Shown: piece by piece, positions 33,801-42,480 of the stretch
Position numbering within the stretch: the stretch's first letter is position 1
Layout: each line of letters starts with the position of its first letter
Origin: Symsagittifera roscoffensis
Taxonomy: Eukaryota > Xenacoelomorpha > Acoela > Convolutidae
DNA length: 64,000 nucleotides
NCBI RefSeq assembly: GCF_963678635.1
Contig: NC_087064.1
Span: 1,797,926-1,861,925 of the forward strand
Direction of reading: 5' to 3'
Notes under the pieces: generated by a model
Told to the model about the DNA's origin: nothing
The model's database searches: none
Seen by the model: the letters and a program-made list of their open reading frames with translations, nothing else
Translations under genes and position numbers: made by a program

Positions 33801-36800
33801 GACTTTCAGTTTTGGCTTTAATTAGGGTGTTGATTTTCTGATTAGCATAGCTGTGGTTTTGTTTGTTAATACAATTATTTTGTTCCTACAATAAACTCTT
33901 CGTGATAGTTGCCTCTTATAGGAGTTCAAACACGCTTAGTTAACTCCATTCCAATAACAACTTAATATAAAATCTAGTTTTCACCAGGTTCATTATGAAT
34001 CCGGTTCAAATAAAAATAGAACTAAAGCTTAGTTTGAATAATTAGTACCTTAATTTTTCGTTTATTTGAATTAGTTTGAATATTCACGCAATTTTGAGGC
34101 TTAAGGCCTCAAATTATTTTGATAATTTGTGAATAAGACCAGTTTTTTGTTTCAAGCGTGGTGTATGTATAGTTCTTTTGTTTCCTAACTTTTGGCCGTC
34201 ATTTTGTTTTGGTCGCTATTTTGAACTCCATTTCATCATCAACTTTCAATTCATGCTTTCCGATAGCAAAAGTGTGAAGTGTCCCACTACAACTGTTCTT
34301 TCATTTCGCGATCAAAAATGGGCCTAAAGTTAAGAATGTCTAGCTGAATATAAAACTCAATTGATCTAATTTTATCAAATTGAGTCAATTATTCTTGTTC
34401 TTGAAAGACAAAAATGATATATTCCTTGTTCTGCATATTCCTTGAGAAACTCCAACGGTACCAAACTTTTTTTGAATAAACCATGTTGCGCTTGTAATGA
34501 GCAGTTATCAAATGGTTTTACGGAACTCTCGAATTTATTCTTAAGATTATTGACTCGAGGAATGTATTACTGATTTATTTTATATTTTGCTATGAAGAGA
34601 AGGGTACCATGTTACATATTGCCATTAGTTCGCAGCTGTTGTCGCGCTTAACCGTTTAATTTGTGGTGCTTTTTATTAATCGGATTCAATGGAATTTTTG
34701 GGTTTTATGCGACGAATGAGCGCTTTGGTTCTAATGGCTCTCATTTTGCTATAACGAGTAAATTTATGTTGCTATTGTAGAGATAACATATGGTGAAGCG
34801 CTTGAACGATTTTCAGTACCAGTTTTGTTCCACCTTCAACTATTTGTTATCTCCTAATGTTTACACAATCTGAATTTGTGCTGATATACGATTTCATTTT
34901 TTGTTCTGACTTTCAAAGAAAACGCAATATTTATACTGGGTGTGGTATTTTTTATTCGGTAAATTTTCGCCGATTGAAATGATAGTTTTCAACAAAATTT
35001 TTTATACCCCATTGAAGATATCGACTTCCTGAGTTCAAATTTAAAAAGATATTTTTTTGTTAAGTTCTGGGGGTTTGAAAATTGCCAAATTGGCCATGTT
35101 GTGGACTAAATTATGCACGCTTTGAAGAGTTTATTCATAAGCTGAGAGCGTAACGAATGATTTATGCGTGAAGAATTATCCCGCACAACAAAATCGTTCC
35201 AAAATGAGTTGAGGCTAGCTAATTGGTCGTAGTAATTTCGTACGTTTCAAAATTTTACACTTTGATAGTGTCCAAAATTTATAGGTTTTCAGTATTTTCT
35301 TTTCCCAAAAACTATTCGATACGAATTAAGGGACAGTCGGAACATTCAGGGCTTGGCCCTGATATACGAGGAGTCTTGTTGCAAGTGAACTCGCACATTT
35401 GTTTGCATAGCTTTGTACAAAAAATGTTTCCGTTTTTATGTAAGCAGCATAAGTTTTTTGCGGCTTATGTGTGCCAAACTTCAATTTGTGATATCAATTT
35501 TGTCTTCATAAAGGTTTGTCGAATTTTTTTTCACGAGAAGTTTGTAGTTTTTTTGAGCTGCCCTTTAATGGCAAGTGTCTTTGTTGCCAAATACTTCTGC
35601 GCTTCAGGCAAATTTTATAAAGAAGTACCGCAAAAAAGAAGTTTGGGGCTGGTTGTGCTTTTTTTAGTGCATGGTCTTCTTCGAAATTGGTATTTATTTG
35701 CGCGCAACGCGCCTTGAAAATAGTTTCGAAACAGTTGATTAAAAATTTGAACAGGGGCTTATATTGAATCAGCGACTTTTTCATGGGTTCTTGGACTCAT
35801 TTCCACTATTATATAAGTTTTAATATTATCAATAAAATTTGATTTTTACGGAAGGGCGAGTACTAAGAGTCTTGTCCTCTTTGTATGACGTTGATACTGC
35901 AAATTAGTCTGTTGGTTGTTTTCATACTTTCCGTGACAAAGACGGAATGTTTGTGATCGGGTTTTTCTCCGAAAAATTTGGACTATCATATCGACTTTCT
36001 GAAAAGTATTGATGTCCTTAGCTCAAAATAAAAAGATATATAATCTGCATAAACTTATGGGGCTTTGAAGGTTGCTAATTTGGCCTTTTTGGATACTTAA
36101 AATGCGTTTAGTTTGGCGTTTTATTTTAACGCATGGAGTAGGCAGCGAATTAGGCCGGCTCGAACATCCTTCTGTGAATTGATCCAAATATTACGTTATA
36201 GACTCGAAAATGGTCTTTTTTGGTAATTTTGTTTTTACAAGCAAATCGTGTGTTATAGTATGAACTCTCTTTTTTCCAATTTTCGTTACAAATTTTGTTG
36301 CGACGCAAATATTGTTGCGACAAATTGTGTTCATTTTGGAAGTGTCCATTTCGATCAATTACCAGCTATTAAGTACAGCCAATGCTAAGGATATTAACCC
36401 AGACTATTATAGTACAAATAGCACTTAAGCTTCAAGGTGTCATGGATCTGTAGCGTACAGGTAGGGAAGGAGCCCTGCAACAAAATAAGCGGGTTCGAAA
36501 ATAGGCAGGGTTGGATGTTTTTAATGAAATTTTTCTTATACTAGTTAAAATGCGTCCGCTCATTAAAAATTGAGGCATGTTAATTGGTAATTTTTTTTTT
36601 CTAATTGATTGTTACTGCTAATGCGTCATAATTGGCTTGCGTCACTTAGCAATTATGTAGACTCATAATTGACGTGCGTCACTTAAGAAGTTTCGTAGAC
36701 TCAAAGTTTTAATCATTCATTTTTCCCCAGTAGCGTGGTCGGTCATATTTGTGCTTGTGTATGCGAAGTGCAACTTCGCCTCTGTGTTAATAAATCTTTC

Positions 36801-37742
36801 TCCCGAAGCATGTTGATAACAAAATAATACTTTTCTAACCTCTGAAGCGTTGTTTGGAGGGTCATTTAATTTGCCTCAATTCAGATTTCAGTTAGGAATG
36901 ATTTCTGAGCCGAAGTAATTGGTTGCTTACACTACTCCTTTATTTATATATTGCACGTAATATTTATCCCAAATAGCCTTCAATGACAGTTATCAAACCA
37001 CCACCAGCGGATTGGGTCACCCTTGTGCTATTTTGAGACATCCATTCTTAGCTGACTGACCCTAAAATTTTTCTAAAGGCGCCTTTGGCGCCATGCCAAA
37101 TTATATTAATACTGAGGGAGCGCGTTTTATTTGGTTTTATGATTTCTTTTTAAATTCACTTCATTTCATTTGTTAAAAGGAAGGCAAATTCCACTATAGA
37201 CCAGCAAATTTGAAAAGGTCACGAAAAACTTAAATAGTTTCTGTGTTTCAAAAATCTTCTGAACTGACAATGGAACAAAAAAATCACCTATTGATCCGGC
37301 TCTGTCTAAATTGAATGAATTAACAAATAATTTGCCAATCATAAACAGTAGTTGAAATTATCAGAGCTACAACGTGATATATTTGTTTTCGAAAGTTTTA
37401 ATAAACATTTTTTTTCACTTTTCTGTTTCCTTTACACTTTTCCAATTGTTTACTCGATATCTTTAAAAAGATTGAAGGTGAACTGTTTTTTTTAAGTTTG
37501 ACTTTAAATTAAGAATATCTTTCAGACTATAAAAAGTTCAGTCAAAATTGGTTAAATAATAAGTCGACCAAAAAATATAGCAACAAATTCTACGGCAGGC
37601 AGTTCAATTCAATCTTTGCAGTGTAGTTGAAGGTTGAATGTTTCAGCGAACATGGAATTTGTCCATGCTGCAGAGTGATGACGTAGGAAAGGCTGCACAG
37701 GCGAATATGACAAAATCTGGGGCAGAATTTGACGATGTTTAA
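6683..37742 (+). CDS. ECH1: Delta(3,5)-delta(2,4)-dienoyl-CoA isomerase, 7-exon gene
   Basis: Enoyl-CoA hydratase/isomerase (crotonase) superfamily enzyme that moves double bonds of 3,5-dienoyl-CoA to the 2,4 position during beta-oxidation of unsaturated fatty acids, in mitochondria and/or peroxisomes. Exons 6683-6825, 26445-26533, 26904-27034, 27700-27748, 28116-28251, 30222-30444 and 37647-37742 join in frame to 288 aa. Landmarks: LNRPEKSNAL, GKHFSAGIDL (oxyanion hole), KPVIAAIHNGCIGAG, KEVDIGIAADVG, ARDHSVQQSLDQ, WNLSMLQSDD. The family acidic residues at E160 and D168 are kept, but the position 20 residues before E160 is Asn140 where mammalian enzymes have Asp. The start ATG is preceded by an in-frame TAA (6680-6682) and a splice acceptor at 6676-6677. 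There is no clear targeting peptide and no C-terminal SKL (ends FDDV). Mammalian ECH1 is about 328 aa, the difference being mostly the N-terminal transit region. Confidence 0.95.
7200..7536. mobile_element. Non-autonomous hAT-type MITE
   Basis: Terminal inverted repeats: left CAGGGTGTCCACTT at 7200, right complement of CAGGGTGACCACTT ending at 7536. Flanks are an imperfect 8-bp target duplication, GTGGTCTC (7192-7199) and GGGATCTC (7537-7544), 6 of 8 matching. Internally there is a small palindromic cluster of GTCAC/GTGAC words (7215-7265) and no transposase. The 8-bp duplication and CAGGG ends are typical of hAT. Confidence 0.8.
8111..8615 (-). pseudogene. hAT transposase C-terminal fragment, unit 1
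   Basis: Minus-strand frames encode MDRKIMDHYEKLTDP through YLSEFVTMNDERKSEFF (8615-8283). After a frame change they continue into the hAT dimerisation domain: IPPSNAASERTWS, then KKRNRLECSEIEKLNFY, ending with a stop at 8111. SNAASERTWS matches the family SxxSER core. The DNA-binding and catalytic N-terminal parts are absent. Unlike later units, this copy runs straight into its 3' flank without the GTAC block, so it probably shows the original arrangement. Confidence 0.8.
9233..9275. repeat. GTAC-rich palindromic cluster of the array unit
   Basis: In each unit from the second on, a stretch of about 43 bp holds overlapping palindromes: GGTACATTATGTACC, TACGTA, GTACTAGTAC and GTACATGTAC. It is well conserved in position (near 10493, 11730, 12974, 14205, 15436, 22907 and 24151). 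The Ty3 element integrated inside one copy, between GCGGT and ACATT. Confidence 0.85.
9345..9854 (-). pseudogene. hAT transposase fragment, unit 2
   Basis: Same segment as unit 1 but with more stops and frame changes; no long ORF survives. Confidence 0.7.
10595..11099 (-). pseudogene. hAT transposase fragment, unit 3
   Basis: Degenerate copy close to unit 2 (shares ACTACGCAAAAACCCCGAACAA in place of the unit 1 version). Confidence 0.7.
11838..12342 (-). pseudogene. hAT transposase fragment, unit 4
   Basis: Degenerate copy of the same subtype as units 2, 3 and 7. Confidence 0.7.
13085..13574 (-). pseudogene. hAT transposase fragment, unit 5
   Basis: Retains a 108-codon ORF (13574-13248) nearly identical to unit 6, with a 14-bp deletion relative to other units (GGCGTACTGTTCC junction) that both share. 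Confidence 0.75.
14316..14806 (-). pseudogene. hAT transposase fragment, unit 6
   Basis: Near-duplicate of unit 5. The associated 83-codon downstream ORFs (12511-12762 and 13743-13994) are identical in sequence, so this pair arose by a recent whole-unit duplication. Confidence 0.75.
15545..16049 (-). pseudogene. hAT transposase fragment, unit 7
   Basis: Same subtype as units 2-4; no long ORF. Confidence 0.7.
16682..16882 (-). repeat. 3' LTR of the Ty3/gypsy element
   Basis: 201 bp. On the element strand it starts TGTTGTGATT and ends TTTATT. The left flank ends in the target duplication AGCGGT. Differs from the other LTR only at ACTGATATT versus ACTGGTATT. Confidence 0.95.
16972..18215 (-). 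pseudogene. C-terminal Pol tail after the integrase core
   Basis: Two overlapping ORFs (18215-17844 and 17808-16972) joined through a one-base break near 17925. The middle part reads TVTLDNGHVLRKSDLAIKG, resembling the small beta-strand module after retroelement integrases. The last about 270 residues are Ser/Thr-rich and disordered-looking, with RPRRNVGRPQFYGNRRF near residue 170 of the final ORF. It ends at a stop 90 bp inside the 3' LTR boundary, with a purine-rich stretch (minus strand of 16939-16955) that may be the polypurine tract. Confidence 0.8.
18203..21870 (-). pseudogene. pol: zinc knuckles, protease, reverse transcriptase, RNase H, integrase (disabled)
   Basis: From the left of the protein: two zinc knuckles (CMKCGNTFTKGHLNVC and CKNCNYKGHFAKLC) and a protease with PVDSASPVSFL. 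The RT has YIDDILVAS and SNLDLKNAYSQLQL. RNase H has LKTDASHSGLGATL and VTDHKALLSALS. The integrase has an HHCC finger (HETHPGQFGMKS, then CTQC). It also has DFAG, VDHGS and a Glu exactly 35 residues later in NGLVERLV, the DD35E triad. One long frame runs from 21847 to 18386 broken by TGA at 19559-19561, then TAA at 18386-18388. The frame continues to about 18203, where a one-base shift at an A-run leads into the tail. It encodes the machinery for copying and integrating the element but this copy cannot make it in one piece. Confidence 0.95.
21855..22702 (-). pseudogene. gag region of the Ty3/gypsy element
   Basis: Starts at the LTR edge with MAQSYDSNVRGIPPFWP; the PPFWP pattern is usual near the start of such Gag proteins. 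Codon 30 is TAG (22613-22615) in the context HAWTQ-stop-SDQF. The frame then runs to a stop at 22385. A one-base shift at an A-run near 22394 leads into MRRTEADKKLRSILFLALG and the capsid-like part, which ends with TAA at 21855. A second one-base shift at a run of seven A near 21885 would lead into the zinc knuckles of pol. No structural Gag motif beyond general resemblance is claimed. Confidence 0.85.
22703..22903 (-). repeat. 5' LTR of the Ty3/gypsy element
   Basis: 201 bp, followed on the right by AGCGGTACATT (target duplication plus the array sequence). The gag ATG at 22702 directly abuts its end, leaving no separate leader; I could not recognise a tRNA primer-binding site. Confidence 0.95.
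23019..23523 (-). pseudogene. hAT transposase fragment, unit 8
   Basis: Carries a 109-codon ORF (23523-23194) beginning MDRKIMDHYEKLTDHTD. This unit was split by the Ty3 insertion, whose right boundary lies just before it. Confidence 0.75.
24265..24758 (-). pseudogene. hAT transposase fragment, unit 9 (last)
   Basis: Best-preserved single frame across the junction: a 120-codon ORF (24662-24300) runs from GFAYIHTPKN through PPSNAASEKTWN to the conserved KKRNRLEC. The SER core reads SEK here. The unit breaks off at about 24779. Confidence 0.78.
24780..26444. other. Rest of ECH1 intron 1 after the array
   Basis: No host exon recognised. Holds a small minus-strand ORF (24876-25139, separate entry) and, just upstream on the minus strand, a stretch (25140-25290) encoding SGQNKSWRVIKGAEAAEG after a GTAAGT site, unidentified. 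From about 25860 there is diverged dispersed repeat sequence. Confidence 0.4.
24876..25139 (-). CDS. Small unrecognised ORF next to the hAT array
   Basis: 87 codons, MSTNEPQIAKKAKIQ to the stop. The middle has an amphipathic, possibly coiled-coil stretch (MWVDKITALQKEKNDIQ), and the C-terminus has several Cys. No domain recognised. It lies on the same strand as the hAT fragments, immediately beyond the point where array similarity ends, so it may belong to the ancestral element or simply be chance. Confidence 0.2.
   Translation of the reverse strand: MSTNEPQIAKKAKIQATDEELVNVQRVDMWVDKITALQKEKNDIQFLKIFTGIKGCPVFINNGVSSSKCETNPNCQTRCVCEPDLKC
26445..26533 (+). CDS. ECH1: ECH1 exon 2
   Basis: 89 nt between TTTTTTTCAG and GCAG|GTGAGC. 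Completes a Ser codon split over intron 1 and encodes EIGDCFRYL through GKHFSA. The preceding intron is 19,619 bp and holds the hAT array and the Ty3 element. Confidence 0.93.
26904..27034 (+). CDS. ECH1: ECH1 exon 3
   Basis: 131 nt. Encodes GIDLTDFMQNIAG and the helical stretch through ITALEL; acceptor TTTTCAG, donor CTG|GTATAG, phase 0 at the end. Confidence 0.93.
27700..27748 (+). CDS. ECH1: ECH1 exon 4
   Basis: Short 49-nt exon encoding CNKPVIAAIHNGCIGA, the crotonase-fold strand and oxyanion-hole glycine region; acceptor TTGTTTTAG, donor GCAG|GTAATT. Confidence 0.93.
28116..28251 (+). CDS. ECH1: ECH1 exon 5 (catalytic), with a GC donor
   Basis: 136 nt encoding GLNLVTACDVRYC through MPRIVAND. 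Contains E160 and D168. Reading-frame continuity with exon 6 requires the donor GACAG|GCAAGC at 28252, a GC-AG intron; no in-frame GT donor is nearby. Confidence 0.92.
28252..28257 (+). promoter_or_regulatory. Non-canonical GC splice donor of ECH1 intron 5
   Basis: CAG|GCAAGC fits the known GC-AG donor consensus (AG|GCAAGT). Phase 2 at the end of exon 5 plus the C starting exon 6 gives a Ser codon and restores the conserved frame. Confidence 0.85.
28391..28660. mobile_element. Possible MITE remnant with CAGGGGCGGATCTAGGATTT end
   Basis: Within ECH1 intron 5. The left end CAGGGGCGGATCTAGG resembles the terminus of widespread hAT-like MITEs in animals. A matching right end was not found, so the element is truncated or diverged. 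The right limit is a guess. Confidence 0.35.
29750..30060. repeat. Dispersed repeat family A, copy in ECH1 intron 5
   Basis: Shares the core GATCCAGTTTTCTTAAATTGGGTTAATTTTATC-like stretch (near 29900-29935) and the following CATAAATTGTTC and CAAAGAGCTTTAA words with at least ten other places in the window. Confidence 0.7.
30222..30444 (+). CDS. ECH1: ECH1 exon 6
   Basis: 223 nt, encoding FMREISYTARKVTSDEA through ARDHSVQQSLDQV; acceptor TTTGTTTCAG, donor GTG|GTAAGC, phase 0. Reading on through the donor gives only 18 more unrelated codons, so splicing to exon 7 is preferred. Confidence 0.94.
31911..31995 (+). repeat. tRNA-derived SINE-like fragment
   Basis: A-box-like TGGCGCAGTTG at 31936-31946 and B-box-like GTTTGATTCC at 31981-31990 in tRNA-like spacing, inside ECH1 intron 6. 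It sits next to a dispersed repeat that starts with CTAACCTAAGTCGCAAAT-like sequence, as the SINE at 59491 does. Confidence 0.5.
32220..32600. repeat. Dispersed repeat family A copy
   Basis: Begins with the family start AGTAATGAACCTAGTGAAGAC and includes the TTGATCCTGTTTTCTC core; in ECH1 intron 6. Confidence 0.65.
32597..33620. repeat. 508-bp tandem duplication
   Basis: Two head-to-tail copies (about 32597-33108 and 33109-33620) marked by CAGTTCGCTCGCAGCTTATA at 32622 and 33130. Similarity is roughly 90% by eye with scattered substitutions. Both end in a T-run followed by CAGTCAA. Non-coding. Confidence 0.85.
33621..37646. other. Remainder of ECH1 intron 6
   Basis: No exon. 33624-33790 has weak tRNA-like boxes (GGCCTAAGCGGTTA and TTTGAACCC), perhaps a SINE. 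Related stretches near 34950-35130 and 35960-36120 look like an old duplication. A 38-bp near-repeat with CATAATTG and GCGTCACTTA lies at about 36627-36700. Confidence 0.4.
37647..37742 (+). CDS. ECH1: ECH1 exon 7 (terminal)
   Basis: 96 nt after acceptor TTTCAG, encoding RTWNLSMLQSDDVGKAA and ending FDDV-TAA. The WN.SMLQ..D pattern matches the C-terminus of animal ECH1. The frame fits exon 6 exactly although 7.2 kb of repeats lie between. Confidence 0.93.
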   Translation, partial: RTWNLSMLQSDDVGKAAQANMTKSGAEFDDV

Positions 37743-38984
37743 GTGGTAGTAACTGGTTGTAAATGGTTGTAACTATTCATTATTCAATCGCAACTTTATG
37801 TCAGTATCAAAGCTACGGTAGTGTAGCTGTTAATCTTTAGTCTCGGAGCTACATGTGATATAGTTATCTTTTTGGCTGCATAAATGGAGTCGTTTTAAAG
37901 GAAATTTAAATGAGCAAAATATAATCTCTGACATTGGAGCACATGAAAGAACCCAAATCGAAACAAAGCCGTATGCCTACCGGCATCCATTCAACGCCTT
38001 TCTACTTCGAAGAGAGAGCTTTCATCTCAACTTCATCCGTTTTTTCAGCTGCGTGTTGGTAAAATATTTCCAAACTGAAAGGCTTTTTGCCTCCATCAAT
38101 TATGCATCCCGCTTTATTTTAGGCCCAACATTTGGAAGATTTTCACTTTTTCTTCAAATATATATTCACAGATCAGGCGTCGCTTCTACGTTGAGATAAG
38201 TGGTAGGTCCAATTAAATTTTAATCGAGCGGCTGATTTTCGCTTCAGAGCAGCTGTTCATTTTAAAATTTTTACCCAATATTTAGTTTCCTGTTTCTTAT
38301 TTATTTTTATGACATTGCAAACGCTAAACACTATTTATAGTGTTTACTGTGACCTTGAGATTTACTTAATTTGCTATGTGATGAACAAGTTTTGTTATAA
38401 TAATTCGTCTCTTTTACCTGGCAAAATTTGTGGGGCCGTACAGTACGATTGGGGTCATCAATAAGACCAACCCAAATTCGCATTTCTATAATCTGACTGT
38501 TAACAGATCATCCTGAAGTTTTTTGTTATTCAGAAGAGAAGTGGTGCTGGATTTTAATTGTTACCCGGGATTAAGTCGTAGAAAAAGCCTATTGGCTGAA
38601 AACTACAAGTACATCTGTGAAAAGCGACAATTGGTCCAAAAATAAAGTGAGATCGGGACGAAAAAACTATTCGTCGCGACGCATTTACATCGAGATAAAT
38701 GACATTGTAGCTCTCTAAATTATTCTATTTAAAGCAGTCACCTGCGGAATCATGGACATTTATTTGTTAAAATTTCAACAAATAGATCTATTAAATATTT
38801 TAACCCAGCTTCAGTGTCCTAATGGTTTTGCTTTTTTCAAGATCTTTTTAAGTTTATGAACAAAGAGAAGATCAATGAACGGTAAAAAAGAATTTTGCGG
38901 TGTAAAAAGTACTCAGTAAGAGTCATGAATGTGGTGAGTACTCACTCTTAGAAATTCCTTGGTGGTTTTTGTTTGTTTGTTTTT

Positions 38985-39360
38985 GTTCTCGGCTCGACGT
39001 TTGGTTTCTTTTTAAGCTCAACTCTTTTGCTTTGCTAAAAGAAAGACAAGCTCCACTATCGAACAACGAAAGTGTAAAGGTCACGCAATATAAACGTGAT
39101 CGACTTCTAGTTTCAAAAGAGGATGTAAATTTTCAGATTTCCCAGCTGAATAAACATTTTAAACTATTGATCCAGTTTTCTCAAATTGAGTTGATTTCAT
39201 CAGGAAAAGTGTTAAATCATACGTTGTTCTAAAAATTCAAAGAGCTTTACGGCCATCTAATTTTTTCTTTGAATTTCGAAAGTTGAAACAAATCTTTTTT
39301 TTTCAGTTTAATTGCCATTATTGACTTTTTTCAACTCTGTTGGCTATGTTTGTATCTAAG
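38985..39360. repeat. Dispersed repeat family A copy
   Basis: Well-preserved copy with AAAGGTCACGCAATA, TTGATCCAGTTTTCTCAAAT and CAAAGAGCTTTACGGCC. Confidence 0.7.
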
Positions 39361-39539
39361 TTGTTCTGTTCGTTCTGATAAATATAGTTCTCTTTTTCGG
39401 TTTTGTTCACATTCAATGAAATGCCACTTGCTAAATGTCTCTATCAGGATTTTGTCTCAGCTGCAGTCCCAATTCAATTACTTGTTAGTTTTCGCTGCTT
39501 CATAAGTGCTAATTTGTGTCTCGTCCCATAGAAACAGTA

Positions 39540-40250
39540 TCGGTCCGTGTTTCAATTTCTGAAATGTTAACGTTCTAAAGCAAAAAGTGTTGCTGCGAAA
39601 CTGCCGTCCCTGCTTCTGGCGGGCATTTTTTGTGTTTTTCCTTTAAAAAAGTCGGAGATCACGCGTCTTTGTTTTTCGGGGTGCTATTTACGTCACTTTC
39701 AGCAGATTAATTTCAATTGAACTTAAAAAGTGCATTATACTTAAGTGTATCAATATTTTAGACTTTTTCCTGAAAAAAAAACAAAAAATCTATATAAGAG
39801 TCTTCACTACTTCATTACAATTTCGGACTTTTTTTAAGGAAAAACACAAAAAATGCCCGCCAGAAGCAGGAACAACAGTTTCGCAGCAACATTTTTTCCT
39901 TTAGAACGTTAACATTTCAGAAGTTGAAACACGGAAATTGTTTTAATCAAACCCCGAAAAACAACGACGCGTGATTAATCTCCGACTTTTCTTAGGAAAA
40001 ATGCCCGCCAGAAGCAGGGACAGCCGTTTCACAGCAATATTTTTTTCCTTTAGAGCGTTAACATTTCAGAAATTTAAACACGGAAGTTGAAAGTGACGTA
40101 AGTAATGAACTTAGTGAAGACTCTTATATAGGTCTTCCTGATTTTTTTATGTTTTTTTTTTGAGGAAAAAGTCTTAAAATATTGATATACTTAGGTAAAA
40201 TGCAATTTTTAAGTTCAATTGAAAAAAATCTGCGCTAAATTGCACTCTCC
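39540..40250. repeat. Compound foldback (inverted-repeat) structure
   Basis: The segment 39540-39660, with GTTAACGTTCT and CTGCTTCTGGCGGGCATTTTTT, recurs inverted at about 39825-39955 and again, inverted, at about 39983-40085. The adjoining segment 39690-39815 is likewise inverted at 40094-40250, where it forms the start of a family A repeat. The arms are about 120-270 bp and interleaved, so a transcript would fold into long hairpins. Confidence 0.8.
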
Positions 40251-40560
40251 AAATACGAAAGTGGAAATGGCGCGAAAAAATGTGAACGATTCCTAGTTTC
40301 GAAAGTGGAATTTATTTTTAAGATTTCCCAGCGGAATATAAATTTTACCTATGGATCCAGTTTTCTCAAGTTGGGTTAATATTATCAAAAACGCTCCAAT
40401 CATAAATTGTTCTAGAAATTCAAAAATTTTAAAGGGCATCCAGCTTTTTTTCTTTGAAACTTGCAAATTGAGGTTTTTCAACAAAGTCAGTGTTTTTTCC
40501 TGTTTACTTGCGTTCATTACTCTTTTCCAAGTGTCTGTTGGCTATGTTTTTTGTCTGGTG
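40094..40560. repeat. Dispersed repeat family A, near full-length copy
   Basis: Runs from GTAATGAACTTAGTGAAGAC (40099) through GGATCCAGTTTTCTCAAG to TGTCTGTTGGCTATGTTTT. Good guide to family length, about 0.47-0.52 kb. No coding capacity. Confidence 0.75.
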
Positions 40561-42021
40561 TCAGAAAGAAGTTTTTAAGTTCAAGTACATAAAGTTTCAA
40601 TTTTCGGTAATATAGTACAATAGGTTGCAGATTCAACTTGTTAAGCTCAGCTGAGCAAAAAAAAATTGAAAATCGAAACTCAGCTGAGCCACTTGAAATT
40701 CCATCACCCAAATCTGCACTTTTTGTCGCCCATTGTCAATTTGTAGTGACTTCAATATAACTTCTGGGAGATATATGATGTTCAAAAGTTATGTTTCGGG
40801 AACAATTATGATTCCTGGAAGTTATGATATTTGAAAGTTAATTAGCAGTAGTTCAAATGCTAACAAATAAATTGTATTTTCATGTGTGATTGAATAGTTT
40901 TTCCAGTCAAGGACATCAAATAGAAATTGAAAATTCAGTTTTGATTCAAAAAGTAAGCAGGCACATATTGGACATTCCGCGTGTTGAAACTTATAAAACG
41001 AAACAAATAAAAAAGTGTAAAAAAATATAAAAGCTTGAACGCTAATACAACAATCTCGTCTTAGTTTTTTCTAAATTATTTTAGATTTAAAGTTCAAGAG
41101 GTATTAGAGTGTAAAGAAGATAAAGAGGCGAGTCGTTAAGAGATTAACTGGAAGCGTTTTTGTACTTGATTTTTAATTCCCACTCAATGTGAGCTGATTT
41201 TTCGGGAGAGGTTTTGAGAATCATCGTCAATTATTCGCCTAAAAGGAAGCGAAAAGCAGAAGTAGGATATGTCAAAGTGTTGAGTTCGATATAATTGTTG
41301 TGAACATTTGAGCCAGATGCTTTTCCAAGAGTTGATCAACGTAGTTAAGACTCTCAGATAGGACGTGATTATTTTTTCATTTTTCATTATTTCGCTCAAG
41401 TTTGTTATTACGCACGCGCCTTGACTTTTGATTTCTTTTTAAGTTCAGTTCATTTCCTTTGATAAAAGAAAGGCAGAATCCACTATCGAACAGCAATAGT
41501 GCAAAGTTCACGAAAAACGTAACCGGGTACCAGAAAATTTCAACTAACCAACCTTGCGAACCGAATTTTCACATAGGTTTTATTGGCTGACATGCGTAAT
41601 TTCTTGAGATTTCTGTTAGTTAAGTTAATATTTACGTCTGTCATGATAAAATTTTTTTGTTCTTTTTTTCCCCAAAAGTTTTATTCAGTTGCTGTTGTTT
41701 TGGCTTATTAATCTTTCAATGCTTCATTTAAAAGGGAAACTGCTTAATACGATCGAGAAAAGAAACCGGTTCAAATTTCTTGATTTTTGGTTTAATTTCG
41801 AGCTAATAAGATTAGCGCGCAGGCTTACAATGTCTTATTTAAGCTTAATTTACGCCTTGAAAACTTAATTTTACTCAAGCAAAGTTTTTGGGAATCAAAA
41901 TTTTTCAAAATTCAATTTAATTCAGCGAAAACAATCAGAAAAATAATGTGTGATTTTCACGATTTTTTTTTAGTTTTTTTTTGTCGTTACCACAAATTTT
42001 GTTTTCATATCGAACTATTAA

Positions 42022-42480
42022 GAGTAATAAACCTAGTGAGTACTCTTATATAGGTCTTGCTGATTTTTTTTCTGTTTCAGGAAAGTCTTAAAATTTGTTC
42101 ACGCCCAATTTTGATTTTTCGTGGTTTGACTTTGATTTCTTTTCAATTTCAGTGCATTTTCATTGTGAAAATAAAGGCAAACTCGACTATCGAACAGCAA
42201 CAGTGTAAAGGTCACCGAAAAACGCGATCGACTTCTATTTTCGAAAATGGAAATTAATTATCAGATTTCCGAGCGAATTAAAAGTTTTGCCTATTGATCC
42301 AGTTTTCTCAACTTGGGTTAGTCTTTAAAAAAGAGTCAATCATAAATTGTTCTATAAACTAAAATATCTATTTTTTTCTTTGACATTCAAAAATTGAAGG
42401 ATTTTGAAAAAAAAACAAGTCAGGTTTTTTCAGTTTCCTTGCGTTCATTGCTCTTTTCCATCTACCAGTTGGCTATTTTT
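42022..42480. repeat. Dispersed repeat family A, near full-length copy
   Basis: From GAGTAATAAACCTAGTGAGTAC through TTGATCCAGTTTTCTCAACT to CCAGTTGGCTATTTTT, same order as the copy at 40094. Confidence 0.75.

Noticed and set aside
35223..35717. 164-codon ORF in ECH1 intron 6
   Set aside because: Low-complexity Phe/Leu/Cys-rich translation of T-rich DNA; no domain, no splice context, opposite frames also open.
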